Shown: positions 1-9,861 of the stretch, one piece after another
Position numbering within the stretch: the first letter of the stretch is position 1
Layout of the letters: the number at the start of each line of letters is the position of its first letter
From: Dasypus novemcinctus
Taxonomy: Eukaryota > Chordata > Mammalia > Cingulata > Dasypodidae
DNA length: 64,000 nt
NCBI RefSeq assembly: GCF_030445035.2
Contig: NC_080682.1
Coordinates: 30,734,770-30,798,769 of the forward strand
Direction of reading: 5' to 3'
Translations under genes and position numbers: made by a program
Notes under the pieces: generated by a model
Database searches by the model: none
What the model was told of the DNA's origin: nothing
Seen by the model: only the letters and a program-made list of their open reading frames with translations

Positions 1-574
1 TTATGTGAATTTACAAATAACAAGCACTTTCTATGTATTAGTCACACTGCCAAGTTTAGTATAACATGATTCTCATACAATCCAATGAGGGAGGGAGTAA
101 TATTTTCATTTTTTATATAGGAAATTTAATGTTAATTTTTAACATCACTTGGACAAGATTTAAAGGCTCCTAATTAGCAAACCTTGGTTTAAATCAAGAC
201 TGATCTGATTTCGAAGCCTGCATTCTATTCAATATGTCATTGTACCTCACAGACACTATTCACTGGGTATCACAGAAAAGAAAAACTGACTCAGACTAAC
301 TCTTGATTCTACCACTCGTGGCCGGCAGGCCTTCTTCCTCAGAAAAATCCTATGTGTGAAACTGTTCAGGAAAGATAGTGATGCAGAAAACAGCACATCT
401 TTATACTTTAATTTTCTACCTCTGGCCCCATCTGGGGGAACTTTCTTAGTACCATTCAGGCAACTTTGATTCCAGTCATTTCTTGATAAAAGGAAAGTTA
501 AGTACAATATCAGATTTAGGCAAAGGAACATCATCTACATGAATGGCACATGGTAAGATTATAGAGAATTATAC
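1..574. other. No recognised feature
   Basis: AT-rich sequence. I see no coding potential beyond short chance frames and no repeat that I can name. It may be unique intergenic DNA or very old repeat. Confidence 0.4.
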
Positions 575-665
575 ACTTGTCTTAATTTGCCAATGCTGCT
601 ATAAAACATCATACAATGAGTTGGCTTAAACAACAAACTTTCATTGGAAGTCCATAATCAAGATA
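575..665 (-). repeat. MLT1-like LTR 3' end (MaLR), minus strand
   Basis: The stretch reading as 'gccaatgctgctataaaac' followed by 'ggcttaaacaacaaac' resembles the reverse complement of the 3' end of mammalian MLT1/MaLR LTRs. The left boundary is guessed, and how far the LTR runs to the right is unclear. Confidence 0.4.
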
Positions 666-1469
666 TCAACAACATCATGCTCTGTCTTAGAGTTGTTGCC
701 TCTGTAGTGATGGCAACCATCAGTCACATGATTTTGTCCTTGGTTATCTCCTGAGGCTTTCTCTATGACTTCTATAGGTTCCAAACTTTCTCAATAATGT
801 CTACAATCATGCTACAGACTCTGAAAGCACCTGATCTTTCTTATTCTCATGGTCCAGTGTGTTATGACTAGTCCCCTTTTTGGTCCCATTTACCAGCATC
901 TTCTTTATCCTTTTAGTAGGGCTATGTATCTTCAAAATTCTAAGTTTTCTTCCAGAATCAACACCTCCTAGGAAGAACAAGGTATTAATCATGCAGGGAT
1001 TTCATACAGTTCCAACTACAGTGCCAGCCCCACCTTCTGTCATCCTCAATAGAATAACGAGAGGGTTTTATACCCTGTCAGGCAGGGATCACTGCACATA
1101 ATCAGCAGGAAATAGCTACAGAAGAATGACCATCACCCTTTAGCTCACCCTGAAGAATAAGGGTATAAACTCCCTGAGGGGGTACTTTAGGCCAGTTAGT
1201 ATAGGGAAAGAACAAAGGTGAGTCACAGCTATAGTCATTCTATGTGATGAGTCACAGTACATAGTTGTTCTATTTACTAATTATATGAATCTATATGGAA
1301 TGTTTCACTTATCTAATCCTGCAAACCAGCTATAGATAAAATTAGGTAATTGGAAGTAATATTAAAAGATGACTATTAAAATTGTGTTTATGTTTAGAAA
1401 ATACTTGGAAAATATTTTTCTTAATTGAATTGGGCCATATCCAATACTACTTCATTGTTGGCTATCATA
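666..1469. other. No recognised feature
   Basis: May include the rest of the old LTR at its left end. Short open frames on both strands lack any recognisable domain. Confidence 0.3.
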
Positions 1470-1605
1470 TCTTGAATCCTGGCAATCTGTGAGATCTTTG
1501 GCTAACTAGACAACTCCTCTGTTCCTCGGTTTTCTCTTTTGAAAAACAAAAGGTTGCAAAATATAGGATTGTTACAAGGATGACGTAAATGACTAAAAGG
1601 GGGTC
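1470..1605 (+). repeat. MIR-like ancient SINE
   Basis: The order of motifs (an 'acaactcctctg...cctcggttttctc' block, then 'aaaaacaaaaggttgc', then 'ggattgttacaaggatgacg') follows the MIR core consensus with many substitutions. MIRs are shared by all mammals, so this is old background. Confidence 0.5.
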
Positions 1606-1680
1606 AAATGATTGAATGTGAATACTTTTAGTATGGGAGAAAATTGTTCATGTTTAAATGTGAGTGGTAAAATCTAGTAG

Positions 1681-1736
1681 AGGTGGAAAGAGAAGAGATA
1701 GAGAGGCAAAAGACAGAGAAAAAGAGAGAGGGAAGA
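1681..1736 (+). repeat. GA-rich purine tract
   Basis: A run almost free of pyrimidines (repeated aga/gag units). Low-complexity sequence; the small open frame through it is not a gene. Confidence 0.7.
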
Positions 1737-2689
1737 TATGGGACAGAAATGGGGTCATCAATAATAGGCATGTTGGGTATGGCAGACACTGGTAATTTCC
1801 CACAGATCTTCTTTATCTCAGACTCTATTTTGTTACGGTGTCAGATAACCATGCGTTTGATGGAAAGTGGAGTCCATTCCCAATCCAAATGTGTGAATGT
1901 GGATTGAACATGAATATGACTAAACCAATTACGTTAATACTCCTTCCCATTGGCATTAAAATAGGCATGTGATGTAATGCCAGCCAATATAAAGAGAAAA
2001 CTTCTGGAATTCTCTGGAAGATGCTTCTATGTTCTCAAAAAGAGAGTTATGAGGGAAAATATTCCTTTTCTGAACAAAGTCCTCTGAAAGGGATGCTGGA
2101 GTTGTTACACAGTGACCATTGGTCTTTTGAACTGGGTATTAAGGAGTGACTATTCTAAAAATGCACACCATTTGAAAGAAAATTTGTTGCTTCGTAATGC
2201 ATTTTACTTGAACCTGTCTTTATTGTTGAAGGACATAATATTAATTTCAGACCAGAATTACCCATATATCCTGGATATCCTGGGTTATATCATAATCATT
2301 CCAGCAGGAAATCAACAGATTTCCTGTACTGAACAGAAATTCAAATTCAAGTATATGTGATAAGGGAACCCATTGCAGAGATAAACAGGAAGTAGACTTC
2401 TGTGTCTTTAAATCCTACCCTAGATCCTTGTGAGGAGTCATCTAACCCTATAGCTGAATGTGATACTCTCTATGGTCAGTTATTAGAGGATGTCTGACAA
2501 GAAACATATTTTACTAATGATTAATACTCAATCTGGAAAGTAACACCAAAAGCTATGAGGTTTTACTGCTGTTCTTAAATTGCGTTTTTCTTGATCATGT
2601 ACTTACCTAATTACTGCAATTCTTTTTTCTAGAACTCTGACAAAGAAGGTTCTGCTGATTTGTGCTAGTTGTTCAATATTCTGTGGGGA
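1737..2689. other. Unclassified, probably old interspersed repeat
   Basis: The part at about 1,915-2,110 has the feel of an old dispersed repeat ('gccagccaatataaagag'), but I cannot name the family. No gene is supported. Confidence 0.3.
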
Positions 2690-3180
2690 CCATAACCCTA
2701 GTGCATTTCATTTCTCTTTCTCGGTTGGGCCAGCTGTCTTTCTAAGTTTAACTTTTCAAGGAACTTCCAAAACTTTTCCTTCAGTAGTTTCACCATTTTA
2801 CATTCCCACCAGCAGGTACAATGTTTCTAATTTCTCCAAATCCATGTCAACATTTGTTACTTTCTAATTTTTTTAAATGCAATTTAATGACTGTGAAGTG
2901 GTATCCTATGTCAGTTTTTACTTTCATTTCCCCATGACCAATGATGTAGCATATTTCCCTGTTCTCTTCGATCAGTTGTACATTTTCTTTAGAGAAATGT
3001 CTTTTCAAGTGCTATGAACATTTCTAATCGGGTTGTTTTTGGTGTTGAGTTTTAAGAGTATTTTAATATATTCTAGATACAAGATCATTATCAAATATAT
3101 AATTGCCAATAATTTCCCCCTTGGCATGGGTTATCTTTTAATTTCTTGATAACGTTCTTGATATACAAGCCTTTTAAATA
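2690..3180 (-). repeat. Decayed L1 ORF2 3' remnant
   Basis: Read on the minus strand this is the cysteine-rich end of L1 ORF2. The plus-strand phrase 'cattcccaccagcag' near 2,800 is the reverse of the conserved 'CWWEC'-type coding segment. Heavily mutated, with no open frame, so an ancient copy. Confidence 0.6.
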
Positions 3181-3239
3181 TTGACATTTTCCAAAACTCC
3201 TCCCTGCATTGTCCCTCTGTGTAAATACTTGCCCCTTGG

Positions 3240-5130
3240 TGGGGAAAATGGCATTATTGAGCTCATAAAGGACCTGCGGGAGTCATTTGCTCCAACATCT
3301 CTGCCTATAATAGCTCAGTGTGCCATGCAAAAATGGCAAGAGGAGGATGGCAGCTAATCATTGCCTATTAAGGTCTGAATGCAGGAGTACCCCACTTTAT
3401 CACCCATGGTCCTAGGCATTGTGCTATTTGCATATTGGTGCCAGCATATTTCTCATCTCTCTATTCTCCTGTTTCAACTGCCCTGTCTCTAAGATATTTA
3501 GAGTTATATTTTCATTTAGAGCTATAGTTTTCTGCAACCCACACCCATGCTGACTAGCCCCTGTGTCAGATGAATGTAACAAAAGGAATTCACAGACCCC
3601 TAATTTCTTGGACCAAAAAATTCTCAGACACAGACAAGCATTACTCCCCATTTGATAGGCAATTTATAGGGTGCTATCTGGCCTTGGTGAAATTGGAAAG
3701 GCTTCCCAAGTGCTTCCAGGTCCTCCTGAGGTGGAACTCCCCATTATATTCTGGGTCCTTGATAATTAGAAAGTTCACCCAGACAATACCCAGCAAAAGA
3801 GTAACATCAAACGGTAGTAGTGAATTCAAGATCACACATACTTGGATGCCCAGGGAATAAAATGCTTGTATGACCAAGTGACTGAGGCCCCAAACAATAA
3901 TGATCCTGCTGCAACCCAAGATGAGGGCCCTTCCCTCCTTGCATTGGAATCTTGTGGATGCCAACTTAAGGATATCCTACCATATGCTTAGCACTGGCTC
4001 ACTGATGGATTGGCAAAGCTGAAACTATCTGTACCAATTAAACAGCTGCTGCTGTTTCACTTGGCTTGGGCAGATTATATACCTCCTCTGGAACCAGTAA
4101 AAAGTCCTATTAGGACTGAAAATGCTGAAAGGTGGGCAGTCATTTTAGCCCTAGAACACTTGGGCTCAATCATCCCTGTTTACCTGTTACTGACCCATGT
4201 GCCGTTGTCAATGGCTTACAGGTCTGGACAGGTTCCTGGAGGGAATGCAATTGGAAAATCAAAGGTTCCCCAGTGTAGTGAAGGGATTTTTGGGAGCAAT
4301 TGACAGTGTGCAGGGGGTTAATCTTTTTACCCATTTTGATGCACATGTTAAAGTCCTGTATAAGATGAATATCGTTAGAAAGATTTTTCTGATAAAGAAT
4401 GTACTGAGCTGCTTTTCATCCCCAATGAGGCTGAAGATCATCCTGGGAGACAGGAAGAGGGTAAGCTCTGCCTGGAGGTTGAGGACAATGACACCCATGA
4501 AATAATTGAACTTCCATGGTTGCTTCTGCTTCTGAGTGGATAGACCACAGTTCTGGACATGGAAATGCTAACATCATAAAATTATGAGCCCATGAACACA
4601 GAACACCTCTCTCTCACATTAAAAGAGGCCCAAGATACCATACATTGTGTACACGAGAAAATGGCTTTGGCACCACTTTGGCAACCCAGATGGTATCTCC
4701 TCTGACCAAGGACTCTATGTTACTGCACAATCCATTCAACAATGAGACCACACTAATGGAATTATGTGGGCTTTCCATCTCACTCACCACCCACATGTAG
4801 CTGGCATTGTAGAGAACTTTAATGGCTTTTTAATAAAGGAGCTTCAGTATCTATGTCTCACAACTTTCTTACTGGATGGACTGTCTGCTTTACTTGGGTC
4901 TTCTGGAAACTGTACTTACCTGGAAGGAAATACTGCTTAGTTTGCTTCCTGCAAAAGAAGGGAACGAGATTGGTGGAGGAAACTGGCTTTTCTTCATATC
5001 TAACATTATACCCATTTAGTTGAGGGTAGATCCTGAAAGGGGAATCCAGGACATACCATGTAGGACTCCCCTTTTCAACCACTGTAAGTAGATCATCCCT
5101 GTTTTTACCCCTTTACACACTCAGCATGAT
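3240..5130 (+). pseudogene. Gamma-type (class I) ERV pol remnant: RT/RNase H and integrase
   Basis: Fragments in several plus frames read as retroviral polymerase. A segment near 3,570-3,700 (HRPLISWTKKFSDTDKHYSPF) looks like the RT connection region. 'LTDGLAK' near 4,000 and an 'ILALEHLG' segment near 4,145 fit RNase H. Integrase-like sequence follows at about 4,330-5,130 with stops and frameshifts throughout. No flanking LTR pair was found; the neighbouring LTRs at 5.7 and 6.5 kb may be unrelated. Class I is inferred from the RNase H style and from the env remnant downstream. Confidence 0.55.
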
Positions 5131-5269
5131 TCCCAGAATGGTAGGAGATTAGGATTTCTAGGCACAAGGGTGGATGACAGAACTGGGCTTAGGTATGCTT
5201 AACAGGCATGGGATGACAATCCAGTGGATTCAACCAATGGGACCTGATACACACAGATAATTATCATCC

Positions 5270-5705
5270 TAATGGGGAGTAAGCACCAATGAACACATGA
5301 TACACTGTCAACCAACTTGAAAGACATTACTGACTTCATAGTACAAACCATTCAGACTTCACAGAAATCATTAGACTCTACCCAAAATAGTGCTTGATAA
5401 TCACATTGCCTTAGACTTCCTCTTTGCTAACAAGGAGACATACATGTTATTGCTAACGCCTCCTGCTATATGTGGGTTAATTTCTCAAGAGAGGTGAAAG
5501 TGGAGGCAACTAAATTTCACAGGCAAGCCCATTGGTTGCAAATTATACAAAAACACTCTATGTGAGACTTTTTCAGCTGTACTATAGCATGTGGGGGATA
5601 CGATGCAACCATAACTCCAGAGAGGCCTGATCACACTGCTTGGTGTAGCTGAAACCCCTTAATATGCTGTAGTTATTGGTTTTCCCAAACCTTAAATGTC
5701 AACAT
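5270..5705 (+). pseudogene. ERV env transmembrane-subunit remnant
   Basis: Downstream of the pol remnant on the same strand, scattered frames read like a gammaretroviral TM subunit: a stretch resembling the region before and including the immunosuppressive-domain area ('LDNHIALDFLFANKE'), then an 'ANASCYMWVNFS' segment where the CX6C(C) motif is expected, then 'EVKVEATKFH'. Several stops and frameshifts interrupt it. It is a fossil with no plausible product. Assignment rests on motif order alone. Confidence 0.5.
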
Positions 5706-5710
5706 TGTTC

Positions 5711-6315
5711 AGGCCCATGGATGGTAGGTGTGTTGCTTTGGGTCTTTTTTGTGGATCCCAGAAAATTATGTTCTTAAATTGAACCTATTTTGAACCTTTG
5801 ATTAGATTTAGTCCATTAAGTTCCATCTGATTAGATTGCTCTGAGAGCATAGCCCGTGATGAGTCTTAATCTTCTTACTGGAGTCCTTTATAAATGGAAG
5901 AATATAAACCATAGTCACAGAAAAATGTCACACTTACAAAAAGAAGCCTCCAGCTGTTGAAAACATGAAAAGCCACAGATGGAGGAAAATAACCCAGAAG
6001 CAGCAAGACTCGGAGGAAAGGGTAGAGATGAGCAGACACTGCCATTTGCCTGATGGCCCACAGGTGAGTTTAGGGAGAAACTGAGCTTGTAGAAGGCAGA
6101 GACCAGCAGAGTTGTCATTGCGTCTTTCCACATGCAGGAGTCCAGGATTGGCAGCAGCCAACCTTCGGTCAAACTGCTTCTCCAATGATGCCTTGATTTG
6201 GACATTTTCATAGCTTCAGAATTGTAAGCTTTTAACCTAAAAAAATCCCAATGTAAAACCCAACCCATTTCTGATATTTTACTAACAACAGGTTTTAGCA
6301 AACTATCCATCTCTG
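5711..6315 (+). repeat. MaLR/ERVL-type solo LTR
   Basis: The left part ('gaaaattatgttcttaaatt') and the right part ('gccttgatttggacatttt' to 'acccatttctgatatttta') match the general layout of an MLT/ERVL LTR with its 3' end near 6,310. Both boundaries are approximate and no target duplication was found. The 474-nt open minus-strand frame here is fortuitous. Confidence 0.5.
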
Positions 6316-6539
6316 CCTTCATGCCCAAGGTGGGAAGTGGGTTTATGTTGTGGAAGTTGTCGCAGAGGAGTAGGCTAAGCCTGCTCAAGAAGCCTAGGGA
6401 TGGACCTCAGGGCCTGTCAGACACACACTTAGTGGCCATCTCCCAGACTTCACTTAAACCCTCCATGCCTCCCCCCACTCTCCTTTCTATTGTGTGCACA
6501 TGCCTCAGTATGTGTACATTCTACAGCCAGAGGAAAAAT

Positions 6540-6885
6540 TAAGTTTTTTGGAACAGCCTGGCCATACCTTAAACTAACAAGCCAGGAACAAATAGCCCCA
6601 GTTGCTTGCCAGCACAATTCTGCAGGAAGATTGTCTGGGGTATGCCTTTTGCTCTGTGGTAGGGCTCCCTCCCCTGGGGTATAAAAATACATAACTCTTG
6701 GGCTGCATATGTATCATCTCAGATGCAAAACTTGCTGTGCAAAGCTGACAATCACTGACCCTAATCTGAGCTGTTGGCACCCCTAGGGAACTGGTTATGA
6801 TGGGACAACAATGTCTTCCCAGGCTCTTTTGGATCCTTTATGCTTTATAACTAATAAAGCAGTCATTTGCTGAAAATTTGTTGTG
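6540..6885 (+). repeat. Probable retroviral solo LTR with TATA box and poly(A) signal
   Basis: A TATA-like 'ggtataaaaata' sits near 6,678 and an 'actaataaagc' poly(A) signal near 6,850, spaced as in an LTR, followed by a short R/U5-like segment. Termini were not resolved and the family is unknown. Confidence 0.45.
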
Positions 6886-6984
6886 CCAGAGCCTATATTA
6901 CCATGAGATTCTGGATAGCAACTTGCACATATATCAACTGACTTATTTGACATTCCAAACTCAGTAATATGAACCAGGAATAAA

Positions 6985-7110
6985 AATTTGAGCTTTAAGA
7001 GCATTTATTTGTGATCTTAAAATTATAACTCAGGGAGCACAGGTTCAGGTAGCTACCTAAATTTTGTCCCAAGTTGGGGCTGTCAGGCAATCATTTTAAA
7101 AGAAAAAAGA
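6985..7110 (-). repeat. Unclassified LTR-like repeat, copy 1
   Basis: Shares a clearly related sequence with 17,685-17,790: 'gcatttattt', 'gatctta', 'ggagcaca' and 'ttgtcc' occur in the same order. On the minus strand it carries AATAAATGC, suggesting an LTR 3' part with a poly(A) signal. The repeat may extend right to about 7,270. Confidence 0.45.
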
Positions 7111-7269
7111 TGAAAAAACAAAAGGAAAAGTTTATTAGGGCAGTGGTCTTAGAAATAAGTTTCATTTCTTTGAAAGGGAATAGTTTTGGTAACTGCTTCA
7201 ATTTGTTTACAAGAGTCTGTTTTGTGGCTTTGGGTGTGGCATCAACTCCATTTTTAATATCTTAAGTTA

Positions 7270-7598
7270 TACCATTTTTCTTTCACATTTCTCCTTTGGA
7301 ACAAGATCTTGCTCAGAAAGCACTGCTGATCATACTTAGTTTTTGGTTATCCCATGGAATCTTTGAGGCTCATCTCTGAGATTGGGTGAAAATTCTAAAT
7401 TTATGGACCTTGGGGACTAAGAGTAGAGAGAATTTGAGTAACAAGAGAGCTGTATATAGGAGGGTTATTAGGCATAGGTAAGTTTTAAGGAATTATAGGC
7501 TGTTTACAAGGAAAAGCAAAAGGAATTTCTTGTATTTAAAAAAATTAAAGCATAGGAATATTTTAAACAAAATTCATAAGTTTAATCATTTTTATAAA
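7270..7598. other. No recognised feature
   Basis: AT-rich stretch between the LTR-like repeat and the first DAS SINE. No gene, motif or repeat identified. Confidence 0.35.
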
Positions 7599-7611
7599 TA
7601 CATTCAGTTAT

Positions 7612-8004
7612 TTTTTTTTTTTAAGATTTATTTCTATTTATTTAATTCCCCTCCCCTCCCCCGGTTGTCTGTTTTCTGTGTCTTTTTGCTGCGTCTTGTT
7701 TCTTTGTCCGCTTCTGTTGTCGTCAGCGGCACGGGAAGTGTGGGCGGCGCCATTCCTCGGCAGGCTGCTCCCTCCTTCGCGCTGGGCGGCTCTCCTTATG
7801 GGTGCACTCCTTGCGCGTGGGGCTCCCCTACGCGGGGGACACCCCTGTGTGGCACGGCACTCCTTGCGCACATCAGCACTGCTTGCGCACATCAGCACTG
7901 CGCATGGGCCAGCTCCACACGGGTCAAGGAGGCCCGGGGCTTGAACCGTGGGCCTCCCACGTGGTAGACGGACGCCCTAACCACTGGGCCAAAGTCCGTT
8001 TCCC
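7612..8004 (-). mobile_element. DAS-type tRNA-derived SINE
   Basis: On the minus strand it begins with a tRNA-like head ('gcccagtggttagggcgtcc', the A-box area, and 'ggttcaagcccc', the B box) and ends in an A-rich tail. Flanked by a perfect 13-bp target duplication, tacattcagttat, at 7,599-7,611 and 8,005-8,017. It is CpG-rich, hence relatively young. It contains an internal 19-bp tandem duplication (7,863-7,900). DAS SINEs are known from armadillos and other Xenarthra, which sets the lineage of this DNA. Confidence 0.88.
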
Positions 8005-8124
8005 TACATTCAGTTATAAGAAGTTAATTCTCATGCCTCTCAATCTTATGTTAGGTATTTCATAACTGCATTAACTTCCCAAAATATTTTTGACAATTCT
8101 AAGTTAGTTTTTTGTTTTTGTTTT

Positions 8125-8385
8125 TTTAAAGATTTGTTTATTTATTTCTCTCCCCTTCCCCGCCCCCTCCCCCCGAGTTGTCTGCTCTCTGTGTTCATTC
8201 TCTGTGTGATCTTCTGTGGGATTCTGTGTATCTTTTTCTTGTGTCATCTTGCTATGTCAGCTCTCTCTCTTTGCGGCACCATTCCTGGGCAGGCTGCATT
8301 TCTTTTGACACAGGGTGACTCTCCTTAGGGCACACTCCTTGTGCATGGGGCTCCCCTATGCAGGGGACACCCCTGAATGGCATGC
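8125..8385 (-). mobile_element. DAS-type SINE, head-truncated
   Basis: The same family and orientation as the neighbouring SINE at 7.6-8.0 kb: pyrimidine-rich tail end, 'gcaccattcctgggcaggct', and 'ggggctcccctatgcagggg'. The tRNA-like head is missing at the right end. More diverged and CpG-poor, so older. No target duplication found. Confidence 0.75.
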
Positions 8386-8569
8386 TATGGTTTTAAATTC
8401 TTTAAGTAATATTATTAGAAGCCCATATTCAATACTATATGTTATAGTATTTTCTATAGGTCTTTGAGACAGTGCTATTTCTTATTAGAGATGAAGCATT
8501 CTGGATTGTCATGGATTCTGAGTGTTTTTAGGAGACCACCAGGAAATAAAAATGGAAAACCATCTGTGG

Positions 8570-8938
8570 GAGAAGCAGAAGTAGCATTTGGGTGCCTGCC
8601 TTCCACAAGGATTTGGGTACCTGCCTTCCACATGTGAGGTCCCAGGTTTGGTTCCTGGAGCCTCCTAAAGAAGACAAACAGATGCTACAACCAGTAAGAT
8701 ATCACAACTAGCAGACACTGCAGATGCCAAAATGAGCAGATGCCACAATAAGCAGGGAGTGGAAGTGGCTCAAGCAATTGGGTATTCGCTTCCCACATTG
8801 GAGGTCTTGGTTTTCATTCCTGATGCCTCCTAAAAAAGGTGAGCAGACAACAAGCAGAAAAACAAGGGAGACATCTCAGGGCAGGGGGAGCAGAATAAAA
8901 TTAAAATAAAATAATAAAATAAAATAAACTTAAAAAAT
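8570..8938 (+). mobile_element. tRNA-derived xenarthran SINE, dimer-like subtype
   Basis: A tRNA-like head occurs twice: first near 8,575-8,660 ('ggtcccaggtttggttcctgg' region, with a short internal duplication of the 'ttgggt..cctgccttccaca' unit), and again near 8,758-8,835 ('gtggctcaagcaattgggta' to 'tggttttcattcctgatgcc'). It ends in an (aaaat)n tail. Flanked by an 8-bp target duplication atctgtgg at 8,562-8,569 and 8,939-8,946. Orientation is opposite to the two SINEs on its left. Confidence 0.75.
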
Positions 8939-8946
8939 ATCTGTGG

Positions 8947-9861
8947 ATTTCAAAAGACAAAAGAGACAAGTAATGACTATGGTTAATGTATTACTGTCTC
9001 ATAAAAGTAGAATACTTAACGAGAGTTTATTATGACATGATGCCATTGAGAAGGAAATTTGGTTGTTTTTGTGGCATGTAACATTTTTAAGAATAATTGA
9101 AATTATGTTTGATTACATTATTTTGTTGTCTAATACAAGGTCAACCAGTCCTATGATATTTTATGGACAATGAGGACATTAAAAATCTTTTGAACACGAT
9201 GTAATTTCTGAAATATATTAATAATATTTTATTTATATCAATTTAACTAATAGAATTTTTTAAAGTTGATATCTCTAATGTAATTTATAATATAAAATTG
9301 ATTTATTTTTAGCATCTTCTTGTTTTTTACAAGGTTGAAGAGTAGATTTTTTTGTGACTCTCCAGGGACCTTCTTAAGTATTGCAAAGACAGTTTTAAAT
9401 AAAAAAAGAAAAACAACAGCAACATTATTTAGCACCTAATTTAAAAATGTAAAATATTAAGTTGTCCAAATATTGAACACTTGGTTAAGTAGGATCATAG
9501 GTCATTGTGAAATACTTAGCTGTCATTTAAAATTAAATAATAATAAAAATTTTAAAAGTAAATATAAGAGTCTGCTATCCCAGTCTAACTGTATCCCCTC
9601 CTTCCCACCACAGTCACAGATGCCACAGCCACAAGAGAAAACAGGTGAATTGATTTGGCTACCATCTTGTCTAAGTTGCTAATTCTAATCCTCTGAGACT
9701 AGAATCATAAGAATATAGAATATTGGACAAAGCAATAAGACCAATTATAAAGTCTGTATTATACAATTTTATTCCCAGAATCATTAATACCAATATACAT
9801 TCACCAGACTGCATAATATAACTGCCTTTCATCTTTGTTACTTTACCAGTTCAAATATTTC
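8947..9861. other. AT-rich, no recognised feature
   Basis: Long A/T-rich sequence with no identifiable gene. Possibly old L1-derived, but no diagnostic motif was seen. Confidence 0.35.

Noticed and set aside
5915..6388. 157-codon minus-strand ORF
   Set aside because: Falls within an LTR-like repeat and has no recognisable domain.
7530..7967. Open frames of 86-145 codons around 7.6-8.0 kb
   Set aside because: They lie in a CpG-rich tRNA-derived SINE; the same frames appear in the SINE at 51.4 kb. Not a gene.
7920..8004. tRNA gene (A box and B box present)
   Set aside because: It is the tRNA-like head of a DAS SINE, followed by SINE body and bounded by target duplications.
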